Virus record (IMG/VR): IMGVR_UViG_3300013130_000043
Location: 1 to 25,591 of that record
Reading direction: 5' to 3' (one strand)
Source: a virus
Length of the DNA: 25,591 nt
Positions 13,193 through 19,825 of the stretch are shown one piece after another. The translations under genes and the position numbers were made by a program. The notes under the pieces were generated by a model that worked only from the letters and a program-made list of their open reading frames with translations, was not told the origin of the DNA and searched no databases. Within the stretch, counting starts at the first letter, position 1; each line of letters begins with the position of its first letter.

Positions 13193-13596
13193 TGTTAGAG
13201 GGTGAAGAATTAAAGGAGTGCGCTATAACTCCTACAAGTTTAACTATTATTCAAGCGCAACAAAAAATCTTATCTGACAAAGTAGAATTAATTGAAACTT
13301 ATCAACATGTAATAGATAATCTTGATCGTGTTTTTACTACAAAGAAACGGTCAGAGTTTAAAAACCCCATTAAATCTCAAGTAATAGAGTTTATTCAAAG
13401 GAAAATTGATGAAGTATCTTTAGATGATCAAATTTCTTTAGATGATTCAAATTTTAAATTCACAGAAGAAGATATTCTTATTTTAAAAGCTTTGATAGTC
13501 AGAGCAAAAGAAAAAGAAAAACCCACAACTAGTGGGGTTAATAATGGCAACCATAAGGTTATTGGTGCAGATCAAAAAGATTTAAGCGTAAGGTAG
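13192..13596 (+). CDS. Hypothetical helical protein, 134 aa
   Basis: It starts with GTG at 13192, sharing its first base with the upstream TAG; GGAGTGAGG lies close before it. The product is mostly helical: LTIIQAQQKILSDKVELIET, YQHVIDNLDRVF, KSQVIEFIQRKIDEVSL, then acidic SLDDQISLDDSNFKFTEED and a basic, Gly/Asn-rich tail. A coiled coil near residues 17-45 is likely. No family is recognised. Confidence 0.55.
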   Translation: MLEGEELKECAITPTSLTIIQAQQKILSDKVELIETYQHVIDNLDRVFTTKKRSEFKNPIKSQVIEFIQRKIDEVSLDDQISLDDSNFKFTEEDILILKALIVRAKEKEKPTTSGVNNGNHKVIGADQKDLSVR

Positions 13597-13603
13597 GTTT
13601 TAT

Positions 13604-14023
13604 ATGAAAAAAATAACTTATAAAGAGTTGAGATCTTTAGTTCAAGCTCTTTCTCAAAACGCTATTCAGCTTCAAAATCGCTTATCGGCACTAGAAGCCG
13701 TATTAGTTGAAACTAAATTAATAGAAGTCCCTCACTTAATTCATAAAATAGCAAATTGTGAAGATGTTTTTGAGGGGTTTCAACCAGTAGAGCAAGTGGA
13801 AGTTGGAGATAGGGTTAGATTAATATGTGAGTTTCCATCCACAAACACCCATAGACGATTTAAACTAGACAACGTAGCAATAGATTCTAATTCCCCCCTA
13901 GCATTGTTAGAAACACTCCTCTTACAAGGAAAAGTGGGTTCTAAGATGCAGTTTGAAGAAAGTGGAGAATTACGTAATGTTACTATTGAAACAATTTCAA
14001 GGAGGGTGATAAATGTCCAATAA
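13604..14023 (+). CDS. Coiled-coil protein with a possible GreA/GreB-like C-terminal domain
   Basis: A 139-residue protein. Residues 1-45 form a helical hairpin-like region (YKELRSLVQALSQNAIQLQN, RLSALEAVLVE). From about residue 62 the pattern VEVGDRVRLICEF, then SNSPLALLETLLLQGKVGSK, MQFEESGELRNVTIETI resembles the GreA/GreB C-terminal domain (V-G-x-x-V, S-P-L-x-x-x-L-L-G-K-x-V-G-D-x-x, then a beta-hairpin E-x-x-I). If true, it could bind the RNA polymerase secondary channel. The N-terminal acidic tip typical of GreA is not obvious, so transcript-cleavage activity is doubtful. The alternative is an unrelated beta-rich head protein. Its stop overlaps the next start by 11 bp. Confidence 0.35.
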   Translation: MKKITYKELRSLVQALSQNAIQLQNRLSALEAVLVETKLIEVPHLIHKIANCEDVFEGFQPVEQVEVGDRVRLICEFPSTNTHRRFKLDNVAIDSNSPLALLETLLLQGKVGSKMQFEESGELRNVTIETISRRVINVQ

Positions 14024-14276
14024 CATAGAAATGGTAGAGGATTTTGTAGCGGTAGTTAGGGGAAGAAAATCCGAGCAACTAAATGGAATGTTTGCTTCAG
14101 TCGAACCAAGTGCAAATCAAGGCATAGTTTTATATAAAGGTCCTCAAGCAAATATAGTACACATAGGACAAAAAGTTTATTTTGGAAAAAATATAGAGAC
14201 TATGAAAATCCTTAATGATGAAGTAGCTGTTATGAGAATGGCTAATATAGTAGCGGTAGTAAATGCCGAAAACTGA
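14013..14276 (+). CDS. GroES-like co-chaperonin
   Basis: An 87-residue protein laid out like Cpn10: VEDFVAVVRGRKSEQLNG opening strand (GroES D-x-V-x-V), a short loop with MFASVEPSANQ in the place of the mobile loop, GIVLYKGPQANIVHIGQKV, then VYFGKNIETMKILNDEVAVM and RMANIVAVVNAE, which match the GroES end (V-x-F-x-K, K-x-x-x-E-E, L-x-x-x-D-I-L-A-V). T4 gp31 shows that phages replace GroES to fold a capsid protein. AAGGAGGGTGAT upstream of the ATG at 14013 is the strongest ribosome site in the window. The GroEL-binding I-V-L is not evident in the loop, so its partner may differ. Recognition is by pattern. Confidence 0.62.
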   Translation: MSNNIEMVEDFVAVVRGRKSEQLNGMFASVEPSANQGIVLYKGPQANIVHIGQKVYFGKNIETMKILNDEVAVMRMANIVAVVNAEN

Positions 14277-14451
14277 GATGTGCGTTAGGTGCGGTATGAA
14301 AGGCCATACCTCAGACTCCACTAAGTGTAAAATGGTAGTTTCTAATAATCAGAAGATTACTGGACAAGTGAAAATTACTGTATCCGATCCAGACTTTCCA
14401 ATCATAAAGAATAAAAAAGGATTAAATTTCTTATTTGGGAAGATAAAATGA
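14263..14451 (+). CDS. Small zinc-knuckle-like protein
   Basis: Sixty-two residues beginning MPKTEMCVRCGMKGHTSDST, followed by KCKMV. Cys7, Cys10, His15 and Cys22 form C-x2-C-x4-H-x6-C, a slightly stretched CCHC zinc knuckle, so nucleic-acid binding is plausible. The tail is basic (KITGQVKITVSDPDFPIIK). The start ATG at 14263 overlaps the GroES-like gene by 14 bp; an ATG at 14278 would also keep the knuckle. It ends with an ATGA overlap with the nuclease gene, so the two are probably translated together. Confidence 0.6.
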   Translation: MPKTEMCVRCGMKGHTSDSTKCKMVVSNNQKITGQVKITVSDPDFPIIKNKKGLNFLFGKIK

Positions 14452-15254
14452 GTAGGTTTAATTTAAAAAAAAGACCAAGTTTAATCCCTATTTTTAATAA
14501 AGTTTTAGAAGAAAAAGCTAAACCACAATATAAATCATCAGACGAACCCAAACTTAAACCTAGTGATTTTGGGAATCCTTGTTTTAGATATCTGTTCTAC
14601 AGTTATCTTAGAACGGAAAAAGATTTTTATCCCTCTTCAAAAGAACAGAAAACATTTGATATAGGAACCGCATTACATGAAATGATGCAGTCTTGGTTAC
14701 AAAGTTCTGACTCATTTATCCCTTATTTAGATCCACAAACAAACAAAATCCCCATTAGCCCTATGACGGGGTTGCCAGACCCAGAATTTAAAATAGTTTT
14801 TCCTCCCCTAGAAGTAAAAGTTGGTAAAATAGATGGGGTAGTTATTATTGATAATCAGCTTTGGTTGGTAGAATTAAAATCTATAAAAGATGAATTATTT
14901 ATAGCATTAAACGAACCTAAGGACGCTCATCAGATTCAAGCAAACATTTATGTTATGGGGTTTGAGGATAATCGTAAGAAGGGTTTATATAATCACATTC
15001 CCCAATTAAGTGGATTAGGACCAGTCCAAGGAGTTATCTATAATTATTTTAATAAGAATACTGGGGATATAAAGGATTATGTAGTTCTGGTTTCAGAAAC
15101 AGCCATTAAAACTATTTTTGATAAATATAAAAAATTTAAGAAATATGTGGAAAACAAAGAATTACCACCCAAAACAAAGTACTATTGTAATTCTTGTGCC
15201 TTTCGCGTAAAATGTAAAAATGAAATCAATCCACTAAGGTGTAAAAATGAGTAA
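14448..15254 (+). CDS. Cas4/RecB-type PD-(D/E)XK nuclease with iron-sulfur cysteine pattern
   Basis: A 268-residue member of the Cas4/RecB-like PD-(D/E)XK family. GTALHE gives the N-terminal His (77), KIDGVV the Asp (129), WLVELKSI the E-x-K (Glu142, Lys144), and HQIQANIYVMGF the QxxxY motif. Cys45 (GNPCFRYLFY) with Cys247, Cys250 and Cys256 near the C-terminus form the one-plus-three pattern that holds a 4Fe-4S cluster in Cas4 and AddB. Family members are DNA exonucleases, often acting on 5' ends. No cas genes accompany it, so it is a phage recombination, packaging-end or DNA-degradation nuclease. It overlaps both neighbours and belongs to the accessory cluster inside the head operon. Confidence 0.85.
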   Translation: MSRFNLKKRPSLIPIFNKVLEEKAKPQYKSSDEPKLKPSDFGNPCFRYLFYSYLRTEKDFYPSSKEQKTFDIGTALHEMMQSWLQSSDSFIPYLDPQTNKIPISPMTGLPDPEFKIVFPPLEVKVGKIDGVVIIDNQLWLVELKSIKDELFIALNEPKDAHQIQANIYVMGFEDNRKKGLYNHIPQLSGLGPVQGVIYNYFNKNTGDIKDYVVLVSETAIKTIFDKYKKFKKYVENKELPPKTKYYCNSCAFRVKCKNEINPLRCKNE

Positions 15255-15969
15255 ACGAGGAAAGTTAACTTGTGGAATAATATTTTTTATTGGGTGCTTT
15301 TTTCTTTACGAGAGTTTAGCGGAGAATCAACAAGAAGTCGTATCTTACACCCCTTATAAAACTTTAGTTTTAGAAAAAGAAAACACCTTAATTTTAAATG
15401 GGGAGATTACGCGATCTTTAGTGGCAGAGTTACAATATAAACTCCATAAAATGTCTTATAAACTTCCCTTAGACAAACCCATTATCTTAGTTATTAACAC
15501 TCCTGGGGGTTCTGTATTAGCTGGCCACAGACTCATAGTTGCTATGGGTGCAGTTCCCCAACCAGTACACACCTTAGTTCTCAATGCTAATTCTATGGGA
15601 TTCTATATTGCTCAGGCTGGAAAGATTAGATATACTGCTCCCGATTCTCAATATATGGCCCACAGAGCCTCCCTTCAAGGACTTTCAGGGGAATTAAACG
15701 GTTCTTTAAACTCTCGTCTTTTACAAATAGAAAACATAGAAAAGTTTTTGCAGTTTGTTACAGCTCTGAGATTAAAAATGGATTTAAGCACCTTCCAAGA
15801 AAAAATAAAAGATGAATACCGCTTCTCTGGGTTTGAATCAAAAGACCACAATGCGGCTGATGAGATAGTCCTCCCCCTTTGTGGAGTTAGTTTGTTAGAT
15901 AGGGTGGTAGTGGTTATAAATCCCACTACACAAGCTATGTTTTACTCTTGTCCACTGTTTTCATTATGA
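15247..15969 (+). CDS. Membrane-anchored ClpP-like serine protease
   Basis: A 240-residue ClpP/crotonase-fold protease. LILNGEITRSLVAEL is the opening strand. PIILVINTPGGSVLAG is the oxyanion-hole region (PGGSV). LNANSMGFYIAQAG carries the nucleophile Ser116. SQYMAHRASLQG carries His139, and the Asp probably lies in the ESKDHNAADEIV segment as in ClpP. A basic start and a hydrophobic stretch (residues 8-25, GIIFFIGCFFLYESLA) predict a signal anchor or lipoprotein-like leader, unlike cytoplasmic ClpP. The phage already has a prohead protease further on, so this enzyme may act elsewhere, for example on membrane or head proteins. It overlaps the upstream gene by 8 bp. Confidence 0.8.
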   Translation: MSKRGKLTCGIIFFIGCFFLYESLAENQQEVVSYTPYKTLVLEKENTLILNGEITRSLVAELQYKLHKMSYKLPLDKPIILVINTPGGSVLAGHRLIVAMGAVPQPVHTLVLNANSMGFYIAQAGKIRYTAPDSQYMAHRASLQGLSGELNGSLNSRLLQIENIEKFLQFVTALRLKMDLSTFQEKIKDEYRFSGFESKDHNAADEIVLPLCGVSLLDRVVVVINPTTQAMFYSCPLFSL

Positions 15970-16313
15970 AAAAAAGAGATTATAAGAATACTATAGGGGA
16001 TATTCCTCTTCCACAAAATCCTCGCCCAGGATCTATACCACGTTTAGATAATTATGGGCTTCTTGTAGAACCCCCAAAAGACCCTTGGTGGATTAATTCT
16101 AAAAAGAATTGTTATTGTTTTTGGAGTTATGTTAATGATAAGTCTAATAGGATGGGGGAGATGGAGGCTTTGAACATAAAACAAATATCTGTATTATTAG
16201 GGATTACTCCAGTTCAAGCCAAAGCAGAATACCACGCTGCAATACAAGATCTTAATACTCATTTAAAAATAAAAGATTTGGAAGATGCTTTATCTCAAGT
16301 GTTTTTAAAATAA
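15966..16313 (+). CDS. Hypothetical protein with a possible helix-turn-helix, 115 aa
   Basis: The ATG at 15966 overlaps the protease stop as ATGA and is taken as start; a TTG at 15948 would add six residues without a ribosome site. The N-terminal half is Pro-rich (IGDIPLPQNPRPGSIPRLD, PPKDPWWIN). Then WSYVNDKSNRMGEMEALNI, and KQISVLLGITPVQAKAEYHA suggest a tri-helical or HTH unit, with a helical C-terminus. It lies directly before the prohead protease and could be a small head assembly or regulatory protein. The family is unrecognised. Confidence 0.55.
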   Translation: MKKRDYKNTIGDIPLPQNPRPGSIPRLDNYGLLVEPPKDPWWINSKKNCYCFWSYVNDKSNRMGEMEALNIKQISVLLGITPVQAKAEYHAAIQDLNTHLKIKDLEDALSQVFLK

Positions 16314-16316
16314 GTG

Positions 16317-16325
16317 TGATATAAT
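16317..16325 (+). promoter_or_regulatory. Extended -10 promoter before the prohead protease
   Basis: TGA directly followed by a perfect TATAAT (16320-16325). No good -35 box lies 16-18 bp upstream. The site sits in the 41-bp gap before the protease, with transcription from about 16332. It is one of several TGn-TA-rich extended -10 sites at gene ends. Confidence 0.5.
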
Positions 16326-16354
16326 AATTTAAACTGTATAGGTTTTAAGTAGTT

Positions 16355-17203
16355 ATGTCAGAAGACGCTTTTAATTTTGTAATTCCAGCTAAGTTAAATA
16401 GTGAAGTTCCTGGTTCTTATAAGATTTGGGGGCTAGCTTCTACTTCTTCTTGGGATCAACAAGGAGAAAAAGTGTTACAAGAAGGTATAGATTTAACCCC
16501 CATTAAGGAAGGAAGGGGGTATTTTAATTTTGAACATTCTTCTGCCCCCGAAAACAGATTGGGTCGAGTAGAGGGTTACAAACAGGGGCAAGAACATTTA
16601 TACGTACATGGAGAGTTGTTTAAAGGAAATCCCCGAGCCGATGCGATCTATGCTATTATGAAGGCTCTTGAAGATCGCGGAGAATCCGCTGTTGGGTTGT
16701 CTATTGAAGGTAACGTTATAGAAAGAGACCCTTTAGATAAAAAAATTATAAAGCGTTGTATTATAAACAATATATCTTTAACCATGAAGCCAGCTAATAA
16801 TGAAACTTATGCCTCTTTAATGAAAAGTTTGGGGGCTGCAACTTTAGAGTTTAATTGCACAAAGCCAGAAAGAGGGGTAGAGAGTAATGTTTCTACCGAA
16901 ATTCCAATCTTTACTACATCTCAAGTCTTTGATATTATCCAAAAAGCATTAGCTGTATCTCAAAATTATGGAACTACAGCTCCCGTAAATCTTTCTGGGG
17001 GTTCCGCTCTTGCTCAATCTACCTTATCTTCTAAAAAAGATAAAGAAGTAGAAAAGGTAGATTTTAAAGGAAAACCAATCAAAGAGTGTATTTCTCATAT
17101 TCTAGCAAACTTGAAAGCTTTATATCCAAACGAAACAAACGAAACTTTATTAGAAGCTTTAAAGCGTAGGATTGTCAAAAAACAAAAACCCGGTATGTTA
17201 TAA
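16355..17203 (+). CDS. Prohead protease with capsid-like C-terminal segment
   Basis: A 282-residue herpes/HK97-type (assemblin-fold) prohead protease. GYFNFEHSSAPENRLGRV carries His61 and ESAVGLSIEGNVIERD carries Ser116 (H-x, then V-G-x-S-I-E-G). ISLTMKPANNETYASL closes the domain. It trims scaffold and capsid proteins during maturation. After about residue 160 comes a linker, and residues 196-220 are nearly identical to residues 27-51 of the major capsid protein (SQNYG, TAP, GGSALA). This is followed by a basic C-terminal tail (ETLLEALKRRIVKKQKPGML). Order protease, scaffold, capsid is the usual one. The ATG at 16355 has only a weak AGG upstream. Confidence 0.85.
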   Translation: MSEDAFNFVIPAKLNSEVPGSYKIWGLASTSSWDQQGEKVLQEGIDLTPIKEGRGYFNFEHSSAPENRLGRVEGYKQGQEHLYVHGELFKGNPRADAIYAIMKALEDRGESAVGLSIEGNVIERDPLDKKIIKRCIINNISLTMKPANNETYASLMKSLGAATLEFNCTKPERGVESNVSTEIPIFTTSQVFDIIQKALAVSQNYGTTAPVNLSGGSALAQSTLSSKKDKEVEKVDFKGKPIKECISHILANLKALYPNETNETLLEALKRRIVKKQKPGML

Positions 17204-17204
17204 T
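17196..17204 (+). promoter_or_regulatory. Extended -10 promoter before the scaffold genes
   Basis: TGT plus TATAAT (17199-17204) spans the last codons and stop of the protease gene. A TTGTCA at 17172-17177 is 21 bp upstream, too far for normal spacing. Transcription would start near 17211, ahead of the 71-residue gene. Confidence 0.5.
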
Positions 17205-17244
17205 CATTTAACACTAAAAGTTATTTATTTGGAGAACCCTAAAT

Positions 17245-17460
17245 ATGGCAGATGTAGGCCGACCAGAACGTCCCAACACTCAAGTTTACACAGACACTGT
17301 TCCCGATGGTAGTTCATTGCAAGCTGTGTTGGTAAAACAAGATGAAATTATTGCTACATTGAAAGCTTTGACAGCTAAATTAGATGTGGATTCTGGGGTT
17401 GCAGATACTAATTATGCCGCTCTTCTGACAAACGCTCTTAAAGTCGTTAAACTTATTTAA
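17245..17460 (+). CDS. Small protein between protease and scaffold
   Basis: Seventy-one residues with GGAGA nine bases before the ATG. It begins MADVGRPERPNTQVYTDTVP and continues with a helix DGSSLQAVLVKQDEIIATLK, ALTAKLDVDSGVADTNY, ALLTNALKVVKLI. The helix-loop-helix layout and position suggest a small capsid-associated or decoration protein. Its GRPERPN motif is echoed by DRAERPK in the next gene. The family is unrecognised. Confidence 0.6.
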   Translation: MADVGRPERPNTQVYTDTVPDGSSLQAVLVKQDEIIATLKALTAKLDVDSGVADTNYAALLTNALKVVKLI

Positions 17461-17472
17461 GGGATTATTTAA

Positions 17473-18267
17473 ATGGTAGATAACGTAAACACTCCCAGTC
17501 AAGAAGATATTTTAAATAAAGCTATTGATCAATTAGTAGAAGAGTTATTTACTACTAATGATGCTATTCAAAAAATGGACGTAGGCACTTCTCATACTTT
17601 GGCTGATGAAGCTTTGGCTAAGGTTCCTAATAGCCCAAAGGATACTGACCGAGCAGAGCGCCCTAAACAACTAACTCAAATCCCAGAAGGGCAAGGTGAA
17701 CAAATGTCGGAAGGAACTTACGATAAAGATATTACAAGTAATCTTGATGAAGAATTGCAACCAGAAGAAGCTAAAACCCAATCTAATGCTTCAGCCCCTA
17801 CTACTTCTATGAACAAGTCTATTTCTGAAGAAGAATACAACGAATATCAAAGCCTTAAGGCAGAAAGAATAAAACTAAACCAAGAGCAAGAACTTGAAAA
17901 ATCTCAGAAATTAATGGAACAAGTAGTTGCTCGGGCAGTAGAAGCTACAGCTGCTAAGTTTCAAGCTGAAAACTCTGATCTTAAAAAATCCGTGGAAGAG
18001 ATGAAACAAGCTTTTACTAATATGGCATCTAAACCCCAAGCGAGAAAGTCTATTGAGTCTGTAGTTGCTATAGAAAAGTCTCAAAAGAAAATGGAACCCA
18101 CAGCATATTCTCGTCAAGAAGTGCTTCAAGCAGTAGAAGATTTGGTACTTAGCAAGTCTCACCCTCAATTTAAAATTGAGCATATTGCAGAAATGGAACA
18201 ATTTGGAAATTTATCAGATCCAAGCCTTAGAAAAGATGTAGAAAACTATTTAAACAGAAAAAGTTAA
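17473..18267 (+). CDS. Probable scaffolding protein
   Basis: A 264-residue acidic protein between prohead protease and major capsid protein, where scaffolds normally lie. The first 110 residues are low-complexity and polar. A long coiled coil then follows (EEEYNEYQSLKAERIKLNQE, KLMEQVVARAVEATAAKFQA, SDLKKSVEEMKQAF). It ends in a compact helical domain (YSRQEVLQAVEDLVLSKSHP, IAEMEQFGNLSD). No enzyme motif is seen. Scaffolds are helical and acidic, guide capsid assembly and are usually degraded by the neighbouring protease. The call rests on position and composition only. Confidence 0.65.
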   Translation: MVDNVNTPSQEDILNKAIDQLVEELFTTNDAIQKMDVGTSHTLADEALAKVPNSPKDTDRAERPKQLTQIPEGQGEQMSEGTYDKDITSNLDEELQPEEAKTQSNASAPTTSMNKSISEEEYNEYQSLKAERIKLNQEQELEKSQKLMEQVVARAVEATAAKFQAENSDLKKSVEEMKQAFTNMASKPQARKSIESVVAIEKSQKKMEPTAYSRQEVLQAVEDLVLSKSHPQFKIEHIAEMEQFGNLSDPSLRKDVENYLNRKS

Positions 18268-18326
18268 ATTAGTACACAACTAAACAAATTTACAGATAAC
18301 GACAATAATTTTAAAAGGTAAGAATA

Positions 18327-19730
18327 ATGAATGAAGCACAATTCGCTAATAATTATGACGTAACTGGGTTTGGAGCCCACACTAGTCAAGAAGTAGCAGA
18401 ACTTCAAAAAGCTCTATCTATTTCTCAAAACTATGGTTCAACAGCACCAAATTCTTTGACTGGAGGTTCAGCACTAGCTGTAGAATCTCTGGATCGCACC
18501 CTGAAGTTGGTTACAAACTCAGTAGAACACCTCCGTTTGTGGAAAGATATCGGGAAAGAAAAAGTAGATCAAGAAGTGTTTGAATATAATGTTCAAAACT
18601 CTTATGGTCAAGAAGTATCTCCATTCTTTCAAATGGGTGGAAATCCAACTAGTACAGATTCTAAATATAATCGAGAATTTGGTATGTGTAAGTATCTTGG
18701 TACTCAAGCCCAAGTACACCACAATCTTACCTTGATTGCTGCGGCTCATGGTCCAGTTGTTGCACGAGAAACTAAAAACAAAACCATCGAACTTCTTTCT
18801 CGTAATGAAAGATTCATGTTTTCTGCTGATTCCACAGTTAACTCTTTAGAGTATGATGGTATTGAGCAACAAATGTTAGTAAAAGGTTCTGATGCCCAAT
18901 ATCTCTCTACAGCAATGGCTGGTTTTGACACAGTGGATACTGGTTCAGTTTTCATTGATGCTAGAGGTGGAGCACTGGATGATGACTTGTTGGAACAAGC
19001 TGGTTTGCGTTCTTTGAATGGATTTGGCATGGCTGATTGTATGTTTCTTGGAACCGATACCCATAGCCGGTTCAGCCGACAATTCTATGCAAAACAACTA
19101 CTTGCTCCAGGTACATCTATTAACTCTGGTCAAATGGTTCCTCAGCATAATGGCGCTCTTAGCTTTAAGTTTAAGCCCAGCTTGTTTAACCGTCCACGTC
19201 AAGCTCCTTTGACTACTACTGTTAGTGCAAGTGCCGCCCCAACTCTTGCTAACCTTGCTACCCCAGCCGATGCTGCTAGCGAATTTGCGTCTGCTGATGC
19301 CGGAACTTATAGTTATAGAATTAGTGCAGTATACGCTGATGGCGAAACTACAGCTGCTACAGAAATTAATGGAGCTGTTGCATCTGGTGACAAAGTAACT
19401 ATTGAAATTACTTACACTGGTGCTCCACTGTACTTCAATGTGTTTCGTGCTCCAGTAGGAACAACCACTGGTCATTTGTTTACCAAGCGGATTGCCCCAG
19501 CTGGTTCTGGTGTAGCTCATAATGTTGACTTCAACGCTAAGCTTCCAGGCACTGCTACGGCTTTCTTGCTTCAAAACGATGGAGAGGTAGTAGTTTGGAA
19601 ACAATTGGGCTCAATGGTTAAATACGATTTGGCGACAATTGATACATCATATCGATGGAACCAATTGATTTATGGAGCTCCTCTAATTACAGCACCTAAA
19701 AAGAATGTAATTATAGAAAACTTAGGCTAA
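18327..19730 (+). CDS. Major capsid protein with an inserted Ig/FN3-like domain
   Basis: A 467-residue HK97-fold major capsid protein. The N-terminus has the ELQKALSISQNYG, TAPNSLTGGSALAVESLDRT segment typical of one capsid family and shared with the protease of this phage. VEEYNV-type residues follow as FEYNVQNSYGQEVSPFF, then KYLGTQAQVHHNLTLIAAAH, MFSADSTVNSLEYDGIEQQM and LGTDTHSRFSRQFYAKQ. Residues about 290-400 (GTYSYRISAVYADGETTAA, KVTIEITYTGAPLYFNVFRA) form an immunoglobulin/fibronectin-like domain, likely displayed on the capsid surface. The core resumes in VVWKQLGSMVKYDLATIDTS. AAAAGG precedes the ATG at 18327, and a strong terminator follows. Confidence 0.9.
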   Translation: MNEAQFANNYDVTGFGAHTSQEVAELQKALSISQNYGSTAPNSLTGGSALAVESLDRTLKLVTNSVEHLRLWKDIGKEKVDQEVFEYNVQNSYGQEVSPFFQMGGNPTSTDSKYNREFGMCKYLGTQAQVHHNLTLIAAAHGPVVARETKNKTIELLSRNERFMFSADSTVNSLEYDGIEQQMLVKGSDAQYLSTAMAGFDTVDTGSVFIDARGGALDDDLLEQAGLRSLNGFGMADCMFLGTDTHSRFSRQFYAKQLLAPGTSINSGQMVPQHNGALSFKFKPSLFNRPRQAPLTTTVSASAAPTLANLATPADAASEFASADAGTYSYRISAVYADGETTAATEINGAVASGDKVTIEITYTGAPLYFNVFRAPVGTTTGHLFTKRIAPAGSGVAHNVDFNAKLPGTATAFLLQNDGEVVVWKQLGSMVKYDLATIDTSYRWNQLIYGAPLITAPKKNVIIENLG

Positions 19731-19756
19731 TATGTAGTTCAACTCCAATTCTGACT

Positions 19757-19790
19757 AAAGGGAGACTTATTAAGTCTCCCTTTTTTTATT
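19757..19790 (+). terminator. Strong rho-independent terminator after the capsid gene
   Basis: AAAGGGAGAC (19757-19766), loop TTATTAA, GTCTCCCTTT (19774-19783), then a run of T to about 19787 and TATTTT-like sequence. The inverted repeat is perfect, and the T run is long. It lies 27 bp after the capsid stop and separates the head block from the following genes. Confidence 0.9.
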
Positions 19791-19794
19791 TTAG

Positions 19795-19803
19795 TGATAT
19801 ACT
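19795..19803 (+). promoter_or_regulatory. Extended -10 promoter directly after the terminator
   Basis: TGA plus TATACT (19798-19803) lies just downstream of the terminator T run. It would restart transcription near 19810 for the genes from 19826. There is no clear -35 box, because that position is occupied by the terminator stem. A shifted reading of the -10 (TATAAA at 19803-19808) is also possible. Confidence 0.45.
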
Positions 19804-19825
19804 ATAAAGAGTGCTGGAGAGATTT

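Noticed and set aside
14448-15254. Phage-encoded CRISPR adaptation system based on the Cas4-like gene
   Set aside because: No cas1, cas2 or array is near it; the type I-F repeat at the left edge is over 14 kb away in a probably foreign segment, and type I-F systems normally lack Cas4.
15948-15965. TTG start six codons upstream of the 15966 gene
   Set aside because: It has no ribosome site, while the ATG forms an ATGA overlap with the preceding stop.
17911-19604. Minus-strand frames of 76-168 residues across the scaffold and capsid genes
   Set aside because: Ser/Cys/Phe-rich low-likelihood proteins antisense to well-supported genes; probable artefacts of codon bias.
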